From the NCBI GenBank assembly GCA_036250195.1, contig JAVHZZ010000001.1, positions 374,896,707 through 374,960,706 of the forward strand: DNA of 64,000 nucleotides. The letters run 5' to 3'. Below are positions 10,705-22,689 of this stretch, piece after piece (the stretch's first letter is position 1; each line of letters opens with the position of its first letter). The notes under the pieces are model-generated. The model searched no databases. It saw only the letters and a program-made list of their open reading frames with translations, and was not told where the DNA came from. Source of the DNA: Mixophyes australis. Its lineage: Eukaryota > Chordata > Amphibia > Anura > Limnodynastidae. The position numbers and the translations under genes were made by a program.

Positions 10705-13700
10705 ATGGCAGGTAAGATTTCTTGTCATCTAATGCATAATAACTCATGACAGTGTAGAATTAATTATGTCAAGCTAAAACCAAATGCAATACATAAACAT
10801 AACATGATGGTAAGTGACAACCAAGTATTCAGATTTGTTTATTATTATCTAAGCTATTTCTAAAATTTTCATGGGACATATTGAATTCTTGAAATGTATC
10901 AATGGGAATTAAATATTTTTGAGCAATATAATATTGTGACGTTAGTCAATACATAAAATATACTACATTATTTTGTCAGTCTTGTATGTCAAATTCATTT
11001 ATGAGTTTTAGGCTGTAACACAACATCACCAGTTTTATTTTTAACTATGAGATGTTTATCCATTAAACTGTGAAATAAATAAACAAAGTGAGATATGTTT
11101 ACTTAAATGATAATTTCATCTAAAACTAAAAGTCATTTCTGGATGGATTTCAAAAAGATAGGGAAAAATGAAAGCTATATTTACTTTTAGACTGGCTTTA
11201 CCCCCATCAGGCAGGTCCCCGAATGCACCAAGGGTTCCTCTCTGCAATCCTACTAAGTCAGTCCTGTTTCATACAGTCTGAGCATGTGTCATGGCCCCTC
11301 ATGTATGACAACACTGCTGCGTGTTTCTGTCAGGCCATCACTAGTAAGAGAGACGATCACAATCTAGGCAGATACAAATATTAATAAGTATTACAACTTC
11401 TACATGTAAATGGGCATTAGGTATAGAAGAAAATAAGCCACTATAAGTATACTGTTACTAAGCTGTGATATAATGGATCGCTAAGGAAACGTAAATGTCC
11501 ACCTCACTGAAAAAGTGAGGTTAGTCTGATAAAAACCGACATTGCACTTTATTGCAGAGTCTTTCCACTCTCCATTTTCAAACTCAAGCTCTAAACTCAG
11601 GTCACCATCGTGCAGAGGAAAGTCAGGATTACACCTAGACACCCGCCATGATGCATTAGGATGTGGGTAATCAACATACTTGTTTCAGTGTAAAAAACAA
11701 TTACTCCTCTTAAAATATTAAGACATAATTCTATCCAATGTGGATTATAACATTATATTGGTAATTCATTGTCCATTGACTTATAACATTATATAATTGC
11801 AAGTAAAAAAACAAATAAGCAGGACACACTTGGCCCAACAAACTGTGCAATACTATGATCCCTTTTAAGCAGATACCTTTACCCCCCAAATTTAGCTTTG
11901 CACAAAACAGTTTTGTCAACTTCCAACATTATTTATCTTTTAATTTCCAACACTCATGCTAATATTATTAAAAATGTTGGACCATTTAAAATGGGCCTCA
12001 ATTGTGACTAATAAGCATTCAAAGTTCAGTGTAGTAGTAGTCTTATATAACATACACTGCGTGCAATGTAATGATATGTATGGGATATATGTAACCAGAA
12101 AAAGCGTTTGAAAAGAAAACGAATTCCTGAAACAGCAGTTATAGAAAGACACTGATGACTATATAGGGACTGAGCCATTAAAAAACGTATCTGTTTTTTG
12201 TGCGTATCGTACGCAATTCCTTTCTGCACATGCCCAGAACAAGGACACTCAGCCGTCGATGAAAGCAAGTCCGCTGCGTATGACAACGCAAATAACTGTT
12301 ACAACGGCCTATGATTTCGGGGAGTGAACAGGGCGGGGAAGGGGCTTGTGCCCATACTCGATGCACAATGTGGGCGTGCCAAACTGAAGTGAATGCAGCC
12401 ACGTTAACATGAAGCTCTGTGTTTGTAAAAGTTTCTTGTTTTTCTGCCGTATCTCTTGCACCAGCTAAGGGTCTAGTCCAGGGGTAGGCAACCTGCGGCT
12501 CTCCAGGTGTTGTGAAACTACAAGTCCCAGCATGCTTTGCCAGTAGATAACCAGCAGAGAGGTGGCAAGGCATGCTGGGATTTGTAGTTTCACAACACCT
12601 GGAGAGCCGCAGGTTGCCTACCCCTGGTCTAGTCTAAGTCCTGGGTCAGTATTGTATGCATGCTATAACATGTGTCTGCAATCAGGAGCAACTGTAACAA
12701 TGTATTTTATGTACAGTAGACATTAAGGACAGCCTAATAAATGTTTTTCAATGGGAAAAAAATATATAATTTTTTTTTTTATACAGTTTCCATTTCTAAT
12801 CATAAATGACTATATTATTGACAGGTAACATTAATTGTTTTTTATTTTCTCTGTGCGTTCTTTTGAGATTTCATATTCTACATACGTATTGTACACATCC
12901 TGCAGTGTCTGGTCTTGTAGAGCAGAGTGAACCTACACCCATTGTCAACACCACACGTATCTTGAGATCTGCTCCTTGCTGACTCCGGGAGTACGCAGAG
13001 CCGATTTACGTGCCGTTGAGGACAACAGCACGATGTGCTCAGTATCCGTCTCTTAATGACCAATAGTCCAATAGTCTTAAATATAAACTATCCCCTAAGC
13101 AGAACACTTACCTGACTCATCTCCGGCACAGAGCTCTGCACTATTCTGTGGGTCTGCATCTATTCTGTCACAGCTGACATACTTTTTTCTACAGGGCCAT
13201 GGTCTCCATTAACATTCTTAGCAACACACCGGCTTCTGCCCCTAGCAATAAATGCGCTACAAGTTTCTATAGCACCGTAGGGGTATAAGTGTTAGTGTGA
13301 TCCTTTAGTGGAGTAAAGTGACTCCAAGCCTGATGCAGTGTGAGACCAGCTTTAGTAAACTAACACCAACCCCACCAGGCCATGTATAACTAAATGTGTA
13401 ATCAATCAAAGCCTTTATATTTAATCTTTATCAGATTCATAATGTATCTGGGGTAAAGCTCTTCATTAGCTCTTCATCAGACATAATACAACTGGTACAT
13501 TGGGGGGAAAAAACTAAACATTTTTTCTTATATTTGTTTTTGGGTCTCACATTGTCTAGAGAAATTAATTAAGAAAGAAAACTACCCACAGGGGATGGGC
13601 TGGAATACAATAAGACATTTTTAGGTTGAAATATCTTAGTATATAGACTGTTCTCTGTACTTTGAGAGGTTGAAAAATATAAAGATTCAGATAGTAGTAG

Positions 13701-14654
13701 AAAAATCATTGTTTTGATCCCTCACAATATTTTGGACTTATTGAAGCTCTCAGATACATGAGAAGTGTTGGGAAACATCATTACATTTTTTCCACCACAA
13801 ACTGTTGTGGGAAATTATGACCAATCATATCTCAAAGGAGATTCTATTTTTACAGATATGATGACTTTCTATCTTGTAATCTTAAACAGACAACACCAAA
13901 ATCCCCTAACCCCCATCCAGCTTTCTGCTGGAAAAGTGTGGAAAATTTCACCGCTTCTTTGCTGATTTTTCGGTCCATTTTCACCTTGATGTATACCCTG
14001 TGGGATTGAAAAGGATTTTAAGGGAATATTATTGTTAAGAACAGTCCAAGTATTGAAAATTGCATTCATGAAACAGCATTTATAATAATAAACACCATTT
14101 TATGTATTACAATATTATATTATTAAATTATTATTTTCTTTGCAGACTCTTTAAGGAATACTTCAGATAATAATGCCACTGACATAACAGCTCCAAAAAG
14201 CCAGATCAGCAGGTTACGCCTTCAGCTACAGGAATCGGTTAATTACTTCCATGAACTGGGTAAAAGAACAAGTAATCAAATCCAAAGCCACACTAAATCT
14301 TCTCAAAACAACATGGAATCTAGAAAAATAGTCAACATAACTTCAGAACCCATCCTCCAGCAGAAGCCTACTCGTAATATGCAGGTGTCCAGAAAATTAT
14401 TTTTCCAAGCAGGGCTGAAAAACACCAAAGCTCCTAACATCCACGGAATGTCAAAATCATCTATTTTTCAGGAACCGGAGGTTTCTATACCGATTCCTCC
14501 AGAGAAGAGAAAGGAACGAGAGGCCTTGAAAAGGAAAGCTCAGAAGGAGCGAGAAGAGGCCGCTAAATACCCCAGGAAGAGAGGGCCACAAATCCTAAGT
14601 CAGAGGATTAAGGATCAACAAATTGCCCTTCACTATGGATATTTATTTTGTTAA
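10705..14654 (+). CDS. Two-exon gene, unknown small basic protein, copy 1
   Basis: Exon 1 contributes ATGGCAG (10,705-10,711), followed by the strong donor GTAAGAT. Exon 2 begins at 14,146 after TTTTCTTTGCAG and runs to TAA at 14,652-14,654. Joining them gives one open frame of 171 codons. The ATG has A at -3 and G at +4, a good initiation context. The protein starts MADSLRNTSDNN, has a possible short helix near residues 24-42 (RLRLQLQESVNYFHEL), a polar middle, then IPIPPEKRKERE and a lysine/arginine/glutamate-rich segment at about 121-148, ending HYGYLFC. There is no signal peptide, membrane segment or domain I can name. No AATAAA signal appears in the next 150 bases. The upstream RFX/forkhead cluster suggests, but does not prove, a role in motile cilia or sperm flagella. 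Confidence 0.78.
12479..12626. mobile_element. hAT-type MITE, 148 bp, in the intron of copy 1
   Basis: The element begins CAGGGGTAGGCAACCTGCGG and ends with its reverse complement, with inverted arms of about 60 bp. The target duplication GTCTAGTC is perfect on both sides (12,471-12,478 and 12,627-12,634). Unit 2 has a single GTCTAGTC at about 37,097 with no insert. The terminal sequence and 8 bp duplication fit hAT. Confidence 0.95.
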
Positions 14655-15150
14655 TTTATCTCTTTGAGTATCTGGGTGGACAATTTATCTGATGACTAGT
14701 CCTTGCCTTCAATCAGTATGCCCCATTACTTTATTTCTGGTAGATAAACTTCTTTTTATGCAAATTAATATTTTCCAGTTGACATAAATTGTTCTGTTTC
14801 TGGATAATTTGCTGGAGCTGTGCCTGAACCTGCACAGATTCACAATCAATAGCCAGCAGTGAGTCAATCGCAGCAAGCCATGTCAATGAGCCTCACCTCC
14901 AGAATTGGTCTGGGTAGACCATTGCAGGATCAGCAAGAAGAAGGAGAAAGGCATCCAAGAGTGAGGAGGAAGAAGAAGAAGGATCCTCTTCAACCAGAAG
15001 AAGGAGTCAGCTGCAGACTGAACTAACACAACTAACATCATCTTCCTCTTGGCTGAGTCCAAGGATCACTCACAGGCTCATTCGTATTGCATTTGTCTAA
15101 ACTTCTTATGTAGTGCCCTGTCACACAGGAACCCATCCAGGCCATCATCT
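14655..15150. other. 3' flank of gene copy 1
   Basis: The first 130 bases are probably 3' untranslated sequence and are the part shared with the decayed paralogue tails. From about 14,870 the sequence becomes rich in AGAAGAAGG repeats. No separate gene is visible. Confidence 0.5.
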
Positions 15151-15152
15151 TT

Positions 15153-15834
15153 CTAGCCTAGAGCAGGTACCCAGGGGGTTTCTTCCTCATCAGCTGCCGG
15201 AACCTCCCAATCATTGAGCACCTCTGCTGTTGCTCTTGACTCCTCTTCAGAGGCTGGCAACATCCACCACTCATCAGCTGCACTCTCCAGAGTACCTTTT
15301 TCTCTCTCAGATAATTCTTCAGCAGTTACCTTCTCCGGTGTATCTATTCTGTCTATCTTCTTGGGCACCACCGTGTTGGCATCTTTACATGTCCACACAT
15401 ACAGTGAGTCATAGTGGCAGGTTTTCACAGGTCTACCTACTTCTTCAGAGACCACATCATCCTCAGACTTCGACGAATTGTCAACTGTATCCGATATCTT
15501 CCATCCCCATATCTCTGCTTCCTGCACATGCAGGTATCCTTGCCGAATATCTTGTTCAGATGGGACTATCACCTATGATCAAGTCCAGCAGGCTCTGTCA
15601 ATCATTTTCTCCATATTCCAGGGCATCGGGAGACCACACTTCTAAGACTCCTTTCACCTTTAGACTGTTGTGTGTGAAGTGTCCTGACAGCTGACACTTC
15701 CAACAAAACACTTGTTTCAGCTCCCGCTGTTCGGCACATCTGTCCTCCTCCTTTTCATGCCACTGTAATGTTCTCTGCAGGCATGTGTACACCTCCTTCA
15801 TCGTTATCACTAGGTTGGGTCCCTTGTACTTCAA
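15153..15834 (-). pseudogene. CCHC gag-like remnant, reverse strand, first repeat
   Basis: On the reverse strand two adjoining frames encode a segment with FCWKCQLSGHFTHNS, a zinc knuckle of the C-X2-C-X4-H-X4-C type whose last cysteine is now serine. A long acidic region follows, with SEEVGRPVKT and many E/D-rich words. The frame is interrupted near 15,575-15,600 in both units. Zinc knuckles of this type occur in retroelement Gag/ORF1 proteins. The family cannot be named. A diverged second copy of the same region lies at 16,700-17,300, so this is a tandem duplication within the remnant. Confidence 0.6.
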
Positions 15835-16694
15835 GATGATTCCCAGGTTGATGAATGTGACTCTACCAACTATGCTAAATGTAAAAGGTCCTGGAAGACA
15901 ACAGTCTTACCTATTCAACATGCAGACACTGACGAATCCAGAGAAGCGCTTCACGTGGGGGTTTATCAATTATCCTTGCAGTCTTGTCCAATTGTCCTTG
16001 TAGGGATTCCTCACTGTCTTACCATATCCAGGTCCACCTTGTGCTCAATTAACTTCTCTATTGGCCTAGAGACCGAAAATGTGCCAACTGGCCTTGTGTC
16101 CAACAGTGCTGTTAGTGGGCAAAGTAAACAGTATGTAAACCATACTTAACTGCTCCATGCAGGAACTGGATCTTCTCCCCACTGCTTCCACTTCTTCCAG
16201 CTGTCGGCACTTCTACTCCTGTACAATACTTTACTTGATTGAAGAGGCTCTGCCCTCTTCTGTGTGCCCCAGACTCTTCCACTTGTTTGAAGAGGGTCCT
16301 TCTTCATTTTTAGCATTTTTCTGCTTCTTCTTTTGTCAGAAAATTTAAATGGCCAACTGTGAAACTCAATTGACTGGCAGTCCTGGCCATTGATTGGCTA
16401 ACAGTGAATCTGATCAAATTCTCTGTCACTAAAGTTAGAACTTCAGAGAGTCCAGACTTACTTGTGCTGGATTGGTCATTTGGTAACTAGAATGCACTTT
16501 TTTCTTCGACTGCTGGTTGGCTCTAGTGCTGTCCTCTTGGGCACAGCTTCAGGGTCACACTGTGGACACTCTTCTACATTTCTTTCTTCTTTTTTCTGTT
16601 TTGGTTTTCACAATTAACTTCTTCTTTTCGATGGCAGAGTCCAATGTTTGATTACTGGCACGTCAGTACTGCATCTGCTGCAAGCTATTAGATA
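15835..16694 (-). pseudogene. Upstream part of the gag-like remnant
   Basis: Continuing on the reverse strand past 15,834, short open pieces such as FTFSIVGRVTFINLGIILKY join the zinc-knuckle segment but are separated by stops. They look like the N-terminal side of the same decayed gag-like protein. There is no intact frame. The plus-strand open frames here are antisense. Confidence 0.4.
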
Positions 16695-16699
16695 GTGCA

Positions 16700-17300
16700 C
16701 TCTTATACAGGATCCAATAGAGGTGGTCAGCTTTCTCACCAACAGCAGTTACCAAGGGGTTTCCTACACAGCTGCTGGAGCCTCCCAATCAATTGTCACC
16801 TCTGCTGTGGCTCTTGGCTCCTATACAGAGGTGACATCCACCACTTACCAGCTGCAATATCCATAGTACCTTCTTCTCTCTCAGGTACCTCATCTCCAGA
16901 ATTCTCCTCTATGGTACCTAATGCGTCCATCCATCCATCCATCCAGCATATCCCAGAGGAGAGTATTCACAGGTCTACCCTCCTCCTTAGGGACCACCTT
17001 CTCCACGGACATAGACAAGACATCTGCTGTATCCAACATCTTCATCCCCCACTCTGCTTTCCTTCCCGGGAATCTTGTCCAGATAGGTTAATTACCTGTG
17101 ATCCACTGTCCTGCAACCTCTGCATAGCATTTCCTCCAACATCCAGAGCAGTAGGAGAGCACTCTTCAAGGACGTCTTCCATCGGACAGTTGCATGTAAG
17201 TGTGCTAGCTGAACACTTCCAACACTGCACTTCTTCTGGCTTCTGTTGTCGGGTACTTATATATTTTTACTCTTTCCCTTGCTGCTGCAATATTCTCTGG
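16700..17300 (-). pseudogene. CCHC gag-like remnant, second repeat
   Basis: The reverse strand contains QCWKCSASTLTCNCP and DVLEECSPTALDVGGN, which align with CWKCQLSGHFTHNS and GVLEVWSPDALEYGEN of the first repeat. Here the last cysteine of the knuckle survives but the histidine is lost. Nucleotide similarity between the two repeats is also visible (for example 15,172-15,310 with 16,750-16,890). A (CCAT)n run lies at about 16,925-16,945. The sequence is not translatable as one frame. Confidence 0.6.
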
Positions 17301-17825
17301 AGACATGTGTTCATTTCCAACTGTGCCTGTCATTTAAGTACAAGAGAAATCTCTCAGCTGCACGCAATTAAAATGATTAGTTTGGGTTTCTGCAGCTTTC
17401 CCTGATCGAGTTAACTTTACTCAAAGTGTTGCAGCCAATAGTAGCACAGGGGAGGGGCCAATTTTCTGCTATAGCTCCTAACACTAGGAGTGGCTTTTGT
17501 GTTCCAATCGTGCTGCTGACGAGAGGATTTGCATCCAAACGAAGGCTTAGTATACTGTAGAACTTTCACACTTTAAAACCCCCCTTTTTTCCACAGCTAT
17601 TATCCTCTCCAAAATCTAGAATCCCCACCTTGCCCCATCTGATTAGCACCACCTTTCCCGTTATTTCAATCCCCAAATTTGCCTGTCAAGGGTCCCTAGT
17701 ATCCTTGTCCCGGTTAACAGTCATACATCGTAGCTCACTCACCTTTCACACACACACATATCCCTCACGACCCCCCTTTCCTTTTTTATTACCCAAAACC
17801 TTCCCCCATTGTCTTTCCTACTCCC

Positions 17826-19688
17826 TTGGCACTGGAAGGCGTCAAGCCGTCCGGGACCTCCAGCCGGAGAGCGGCCGCATCTACCTCCGGAATGGCGGCC
17901 GTCTCTTTTGATGGAGCGCTTGGGTGCGCATCCCGCCGCAGTCGGGGATCACGTGACCTGGGCGCAGGGACGCTGGTTGCAGCGCCTGCACCCGGACAGA
18001 CGCAGAGAGCCCATGCTTTGGAGCGGGCGGCCAGGCCGCCCCACTCAGTGGCAGTCCTTACAGGGAGAGTCAACAGGTCTGTGCGGGATAGGGGATCTCC
18101 TTCTCCGCCCCCCGCGCGAGCGACTCTTGCTGTTAGGCGGAATGACAGGGATGGGCAAGTCGGCACACAAGCTAATATGGAGGGTAGCAGTGGACAGGGC
18201 AACATTAATGCCCTTCCATCCACAAGACAGGGGATTAGGCCCTGTAATTTACAATGTAATTCCTCCATCTCTGGTCCCCGCCATGTTACAGACAGATTGG
18301 GGTGCAGCCAGGGATAGGTTCAGCACAAGAGAGGCTCAGGCACATCAGTCCGGACTGCCGCTTACTGACTGCAGTGGGGCTTCCTCATCCACCCGCCTTT
18401 TTGAACCCAGGGGCCTCGCTAGGTGGGCAGAGGGGCGTGGGACACACGTTCAATTGCTAGAGTTTAGGGGCAACCCTCCACAGTCAACGTCCCCTATGCT
18501 GTTTTCAATTGAAGAAGCCTATGAGGCCCCTGCTCCGAGGGACACAGTGGCATCCAGCGCACCTAGGGTAGCCACATCAGAATCAGGAAATAACTTCGCT
18601 GGCAGCCAGCCCCTGGGGCAAATGTCATTCCAGCCCTCCCACTGTCAACCACATCTCCGTGCAAAGACCAAGGAGATCTATGGCCTTTTCCCCCCGCGGC
18701 ATTAAGGCAAGCAGATGGGTCCTCCAACGCTAGTTGGTCCCTACCCTACCCCTCCTCAGTATCTCCCATCCCTGCCATCATCAATAATATCTGGACAGCT
18801 CCGTACCCATCACCCACGGGGCATTATGCCCAGTACTATCCTCCTCCGTCATTTTCCCCTCAGGGTTTCTACACCATCCCGGATGCACAGGGCCAGAATG
18901 CGCAGCCATGGGCTACACAGCCACCCCCTCCCGAGTTTTTGCAGTTTATGGTTTCACCTAATCAACAAACCCATTCCACTCCTAGAGAAACTACAGCACT
19001 CACTGCGGATAATAACAATAACTCTCATCCAGTTGTACAGGAGTAGCTTCAGGCCAAGGAGACATAGGCTCTCGTTCCGGAGTAATTGCAGACGGCAACT
19101 CAAGGTCAACCCGGCATTTCTCACCCTTCAACTGCTGAGGAAGTTCCGCTTGCGGAGACGGGGACTACACCTGATACCGCCAGTGAGAATGAGAACATGG
19201 CAGCTTACACTCATAGCCCACCCATGTCTACAACTAGCGATGACTCCTCATCATACCACACGCATTTCAAAGGGGGCAACTATAGCAAAGGGTTTCCAGG
19301 CCAGCAAGCAGTTAAACCCACAACAGGTGCCCTTATGGTTAGTTGTGAAAACACAGCGTTGTTAGCAGGGATTCGTCCCAGGATTAGGGATAAAATTAAG
19401 AAGGGTTTCTCTGTTGACTTATTCGAGCTAACAAATTCAGCGCAAAAGGATCTAGCAGCAGTGGGGGTGAAGGGAGGCATGAGTACGGACGCGTATAAAT
19501 CTTTCCCAAATTGGCTAAGTGGTTATTGCGCGTTCGCAGCATGCTATTTAGAGACTAGGCCATCGGCTTACGTGGAGGTGTGCAAATACTTGCAACTCAT
19601 AATATTTGTATACGAGCGGCCAGGAACATGGCGGGCGTGCGACGAGCAATTCCGGGAAAAAGTCAGTGGGTGGTCACTTAATGGATGA
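17826..19688 (+). pseudogene. Ngaro gag-like region, unit 1
   Basis: An open piece starting MALEGVKPSG runs to 18,317. A shifted frame then continues to about 18,705. The C-terminal half is the 200-residue frame 19,086-19,688, with LLAGIRPRIRDKIKKGFSVD and PSAYVEVCKYLQL. The latter matches the conserved DIRS/Ngaro pattern of a domain just before the reverse transcriptase. At least one frameshift and several stops split the protein. About 1.2 kb of this region (17,920-19,135) is deleted in unit 2. Confidence 0.75.
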
Positions 19689-19689
19689 A

Positions 19690-21548
19690 ACTTAATTGAG
19701 CAAATATGCATCCTGAACAAGGGGGCAAGCCACTCTCTTTCTGTCAGTGGGGAGATGTAGCGCTGCCCAATTATATAAGAACAGGTGCTTTGCATTCAAT
19801 AATGCGGCTTGCGGGAGAGGCGAAGCTTGTAGATAAAGGCACACCTGTTCTTACTGTCGTGGCAACCACCCCGCCGAGAATTGGACAAAAAATAGTAAAG
19901 GAGCCAGCTGAGGTCGCGGGAATACAGGAGGTGACATGTAAAGCCCACTCCCCTATAAACCTCCACGTTCTTAGTAGGTGGCTTCCTCTTTACCCTAAAA
20001 CTGAGGAGGCTTCGTTTCTGTTACATGGCTTCAGAGACGGTTTCTTACCCCATTAAGGGTAAGATATCCACCAGTTTAGTTAATAACCTGAAATCATCTC
20101 TCCTCTACAAACATATTTTAGCTGACAAAGTCCATCAGGAGGTTAGCCTGGGGCACATGCTAGGCCCTTTCACTGACCCTCCCATAGCTGGCCTTATTAT
20201 TTTTATTATTATTATTTCCCTTGTTGGAATAGTGTCAAAGAAAAGCGTTGGGAAGTTTAGGCTAATTCAACATCTATCCCACCCCCCAGGTAGCTCCGCA
20301 AATGATGCCATTGATCCCTCTATTAGCACGGTAACATATCAATCTTTTGACGAAGCACTGTGACTCATCAGAGGTTCTAGGGGTAGGCGCATTAATGGCC
20401 AAATTAAATATTGAATCCGCTTTTTAGATTGCTCCCGCTTCATCCGTCATCTTTTAAATACATAGGCTTCCGCATGCCAGATGGGTTCTACATAGATAGG
20501 TGCCTTCCCATGGGTTGTTCGGTCTTGTGTGCCTTCTTTGAGGCATTTAGCTCCTTCCTGCATTGATGCATACAAGCAGGAACGGGCAACCTTGGGATAG
20601 CACACTGCCTAGATGACTTTCTTATATTAGGTCCCCCTTCTTCTTCCATCTGCGCTGACACACTTTTCGTTTCCAAAGCTCTTTTTCGCATGATGGGGGT
20701 TCCAGTGGCACACGAAAAGACAGAAGGGCTTGTTACCACACTATCATTTCTCGAAATTGAGATTGACACTGTTCAAGGTTGCTGTATGCATCCGTTAGAT
20801 AAAATTAAGAAGCTAGACACCCTAATCTTAGAGGTACTTTCATCACCCTCCCCCACCCTTTGACGAATCCAATCCCTTTTAGGCTCCCTGAACTTCTCAT
20901 GCAGGGTAATACCCATGGGCAGAATTTTTTGTAGAAAACTGGAACTAGCAACGGCCGGGTACACCCACTTCCACGCTCGGATTCGTTTAGGGGAAGAGAT
21001 TGTGGCAGATTTAAGAATGTGGCTGCGGTTCCTAGCTAATTTCAATGGCTCCAGAATCTGGCCCACGGAGCAAATATGTGCAATAGCCTTAGATTTACAC
21101 ACGGACGCATCCGGGGCTATAGGTTTTTAGTGCCTTTTTTCAGGGGGAATGGTGCGTTGCCCCTTGGCCCCTCCTATAAAAGCAAAATAGCTTAATGCGC
21201 AACCTATTAGCTCTAGAACTATTCCCCATCATGGTAGCTGTTGTACTTTGGGCCCCCGCCTCCGCGTCCGGAACGTGGTTTTTGGTGCGATAATCTTGGC
21301 GTGGTACAGACAATCAATCGCCAGAGTGCCTCATCCCGACCAGCAGTGAACTTTCTTAGGGTGCTGGTTCTTCGTTGCCTGGATCACAACATAACATTTT
21401 GAGGCCGCCACGTTCCCGGAGTGGACAATAAAATAGCTGATGCCCTCTCACGAGGTAAATGGCAGATTTTTAGAGCCCTCGCCCGCCATGCGCAGCGAGT
21501 AGGTATAACCTGTGCTAATTATGTTTGGCAGATGGTAGATCCGGCATA
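19690..21548 (+). pseudogene. DIRS-type reverse transcriptase and RNase H, unit 1
   Basis: The N-terminal part reads EEASFLLHGFRDGF and FRLIQHLSHPPGSSANDAI, typical of this group. The core has DGFYIDRCLPMGCS and the catalytic box as CLDD (GATGAC at 20,612-20,617), where families usually have YxDD. RNase H begins LDLHTDASGAIGF. In-frame stops at 20,425, 20,455, 20,564 and 21,128 are also present in unit 2. A further TGA at 20,861 is private to unit 1 and looks like a decayed CGA codon. A short TTATTATT expansion near 20,200 inserts hydrophobic codons in the N-terminal part. Confidence 0.88.
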
Positions 21549-21559
21549 AGGACCCTCGC

Positions 21560-22406
21560 AGTGATATCCTTGGCCCCATCCACCAAGAAAACATAGCTTT
21601 CGGCGTGGAATCGTTGGGTATGTTTCCAAGCGACGGGCCATCCAGCTCCTTCCAATTTAGCAGACGCTATATTCAAATTCATGTGGGATCGATATAGAGA
21701 GGGCACATCTAAAGCGTCGAGGGTTTCTACTTTAGCAGGAATCTCCTTCATGGCCAAATTGCAAGGTGTCCCCGACCCCACAAAGGTTTTCCTCATAAGT
21801 AAAGCATTAAAAGGGTGGGCGAAACTACATCCAGTTTTAGCAGATAGTCATAGATCAATTCTTGGCCGCTTGTTAGTATGATTGGTGGGGGCTTTGTCTG
21901 TGATTGCGACGACACTTATGAGGAGTTACTGTTTAGCGCAGCATTTTCCATGGCATATCACGGGGCCTTCAGGGTTAGTGAGCTAGTGGTGCATTTCAAC
22001 AGACACCTAGGCTCTGCTTTGCTATCAAGCAGGTTATGTGTTTACCCACTACCATTCAATGTAAGATATCAAGTTCCAAGACAGATCAAATGGGAAGAGG
22101 TCAGTGGGTAATTTTATCGGCCCAACAGGACACGAGTATTTGCCCAGTCACTCTCTGTCTTAGGTTTGCCTATTCCCGCCCCCAAAACCCTGTATGGTTA
22201 GTTCATAATGATGGTTCTCCACTCACCAAGTTTCAGTTTAACGCCCTTTGAAGAGAGGTTTAGTTAATTTAGGTTTAAACCCTGCGGATTATGGAACATA
22301 TTCATTTAGGATAGGGTCATCTACTGCTGCTGCTATGGGTGGTGCTACAACCCCCGAAATTCAGTCGCTAGGACGGTGGAATAAGACTCTTACAAGAAAT
22401 ATATAA
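21560..22406 (+). pseudogene. Tyrosine recombinase, unit 1
   Basis: The frame contains HGAFRVSELVV, holding the first catalytic arginine, and later YGTYSFRIGSSTAAAMGG and IQSLGRWN. The pattern in active DIRS-type recombinases is H-x-x-R in the GTHSFRIG position; here the histidine is tyrosine (22,299-22,301). Stops and frameshifts near 21,880 and 22,110-22,260 split the frame. The enzyme would have inserted the element's cDNA by site-specific recombination. Confidence 0.88.
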
Positions 22407-22689
22407 GGCCAGATAATTAATATCCTTCTTCCGTTTGTCTCCTCTATTGCGGCGACCCAAGGCTCCTCCGCCTGCCGTTTTTAACGGAGGCACGAAGGGC
22501 TTTTCTCCCATTTTTCTCCTTGGACCAAGGCCTGCTTAGGGGCCCCGAGGTTTTATGGGTTTTCACCTTCGTTTGGGTCAAAGCTCTTTCTATCTTACTT
22601 TCTGCTTTTGCTTACTATTTGTTACAAATGTTCTATTTTGGTTAGTAAACAAGTTATATTTGATGTGTTTTTGTCCTAGGCATGTCCTC

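Noticed and set aside
12178..12573. 131-codon reverse-strand frame
   Set aside because: It overlaps the 148 bp MITE and intron sequence, and in unit 2, which lacks the MITE, the frame is only about half as long.
14655..14800. Canonical poly(A) signal for the gene
   Set aside because: No AATAAA or ATTAAA was found close to the stop codon in either copy, so no terminator or cleavage site is annotated.
16695..17405. A 236-codon plus-strand frame, also long (239 codons) in unit 2
   Set aside because: It runs antisense to the gag-like zinc-knuckle remnant, is rich in S, H, C and P as expected for antisense frames, and has no domain. Its conservation follows from high identity of the units.
17809..18705. 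A 298-codon plus-strand frame at the start of Ngaro
   Set aside because: Its start is out of frame with the gag start supported by unit 2. It combines two frames of a broken gag and was annotated only as part of that pseudogene.
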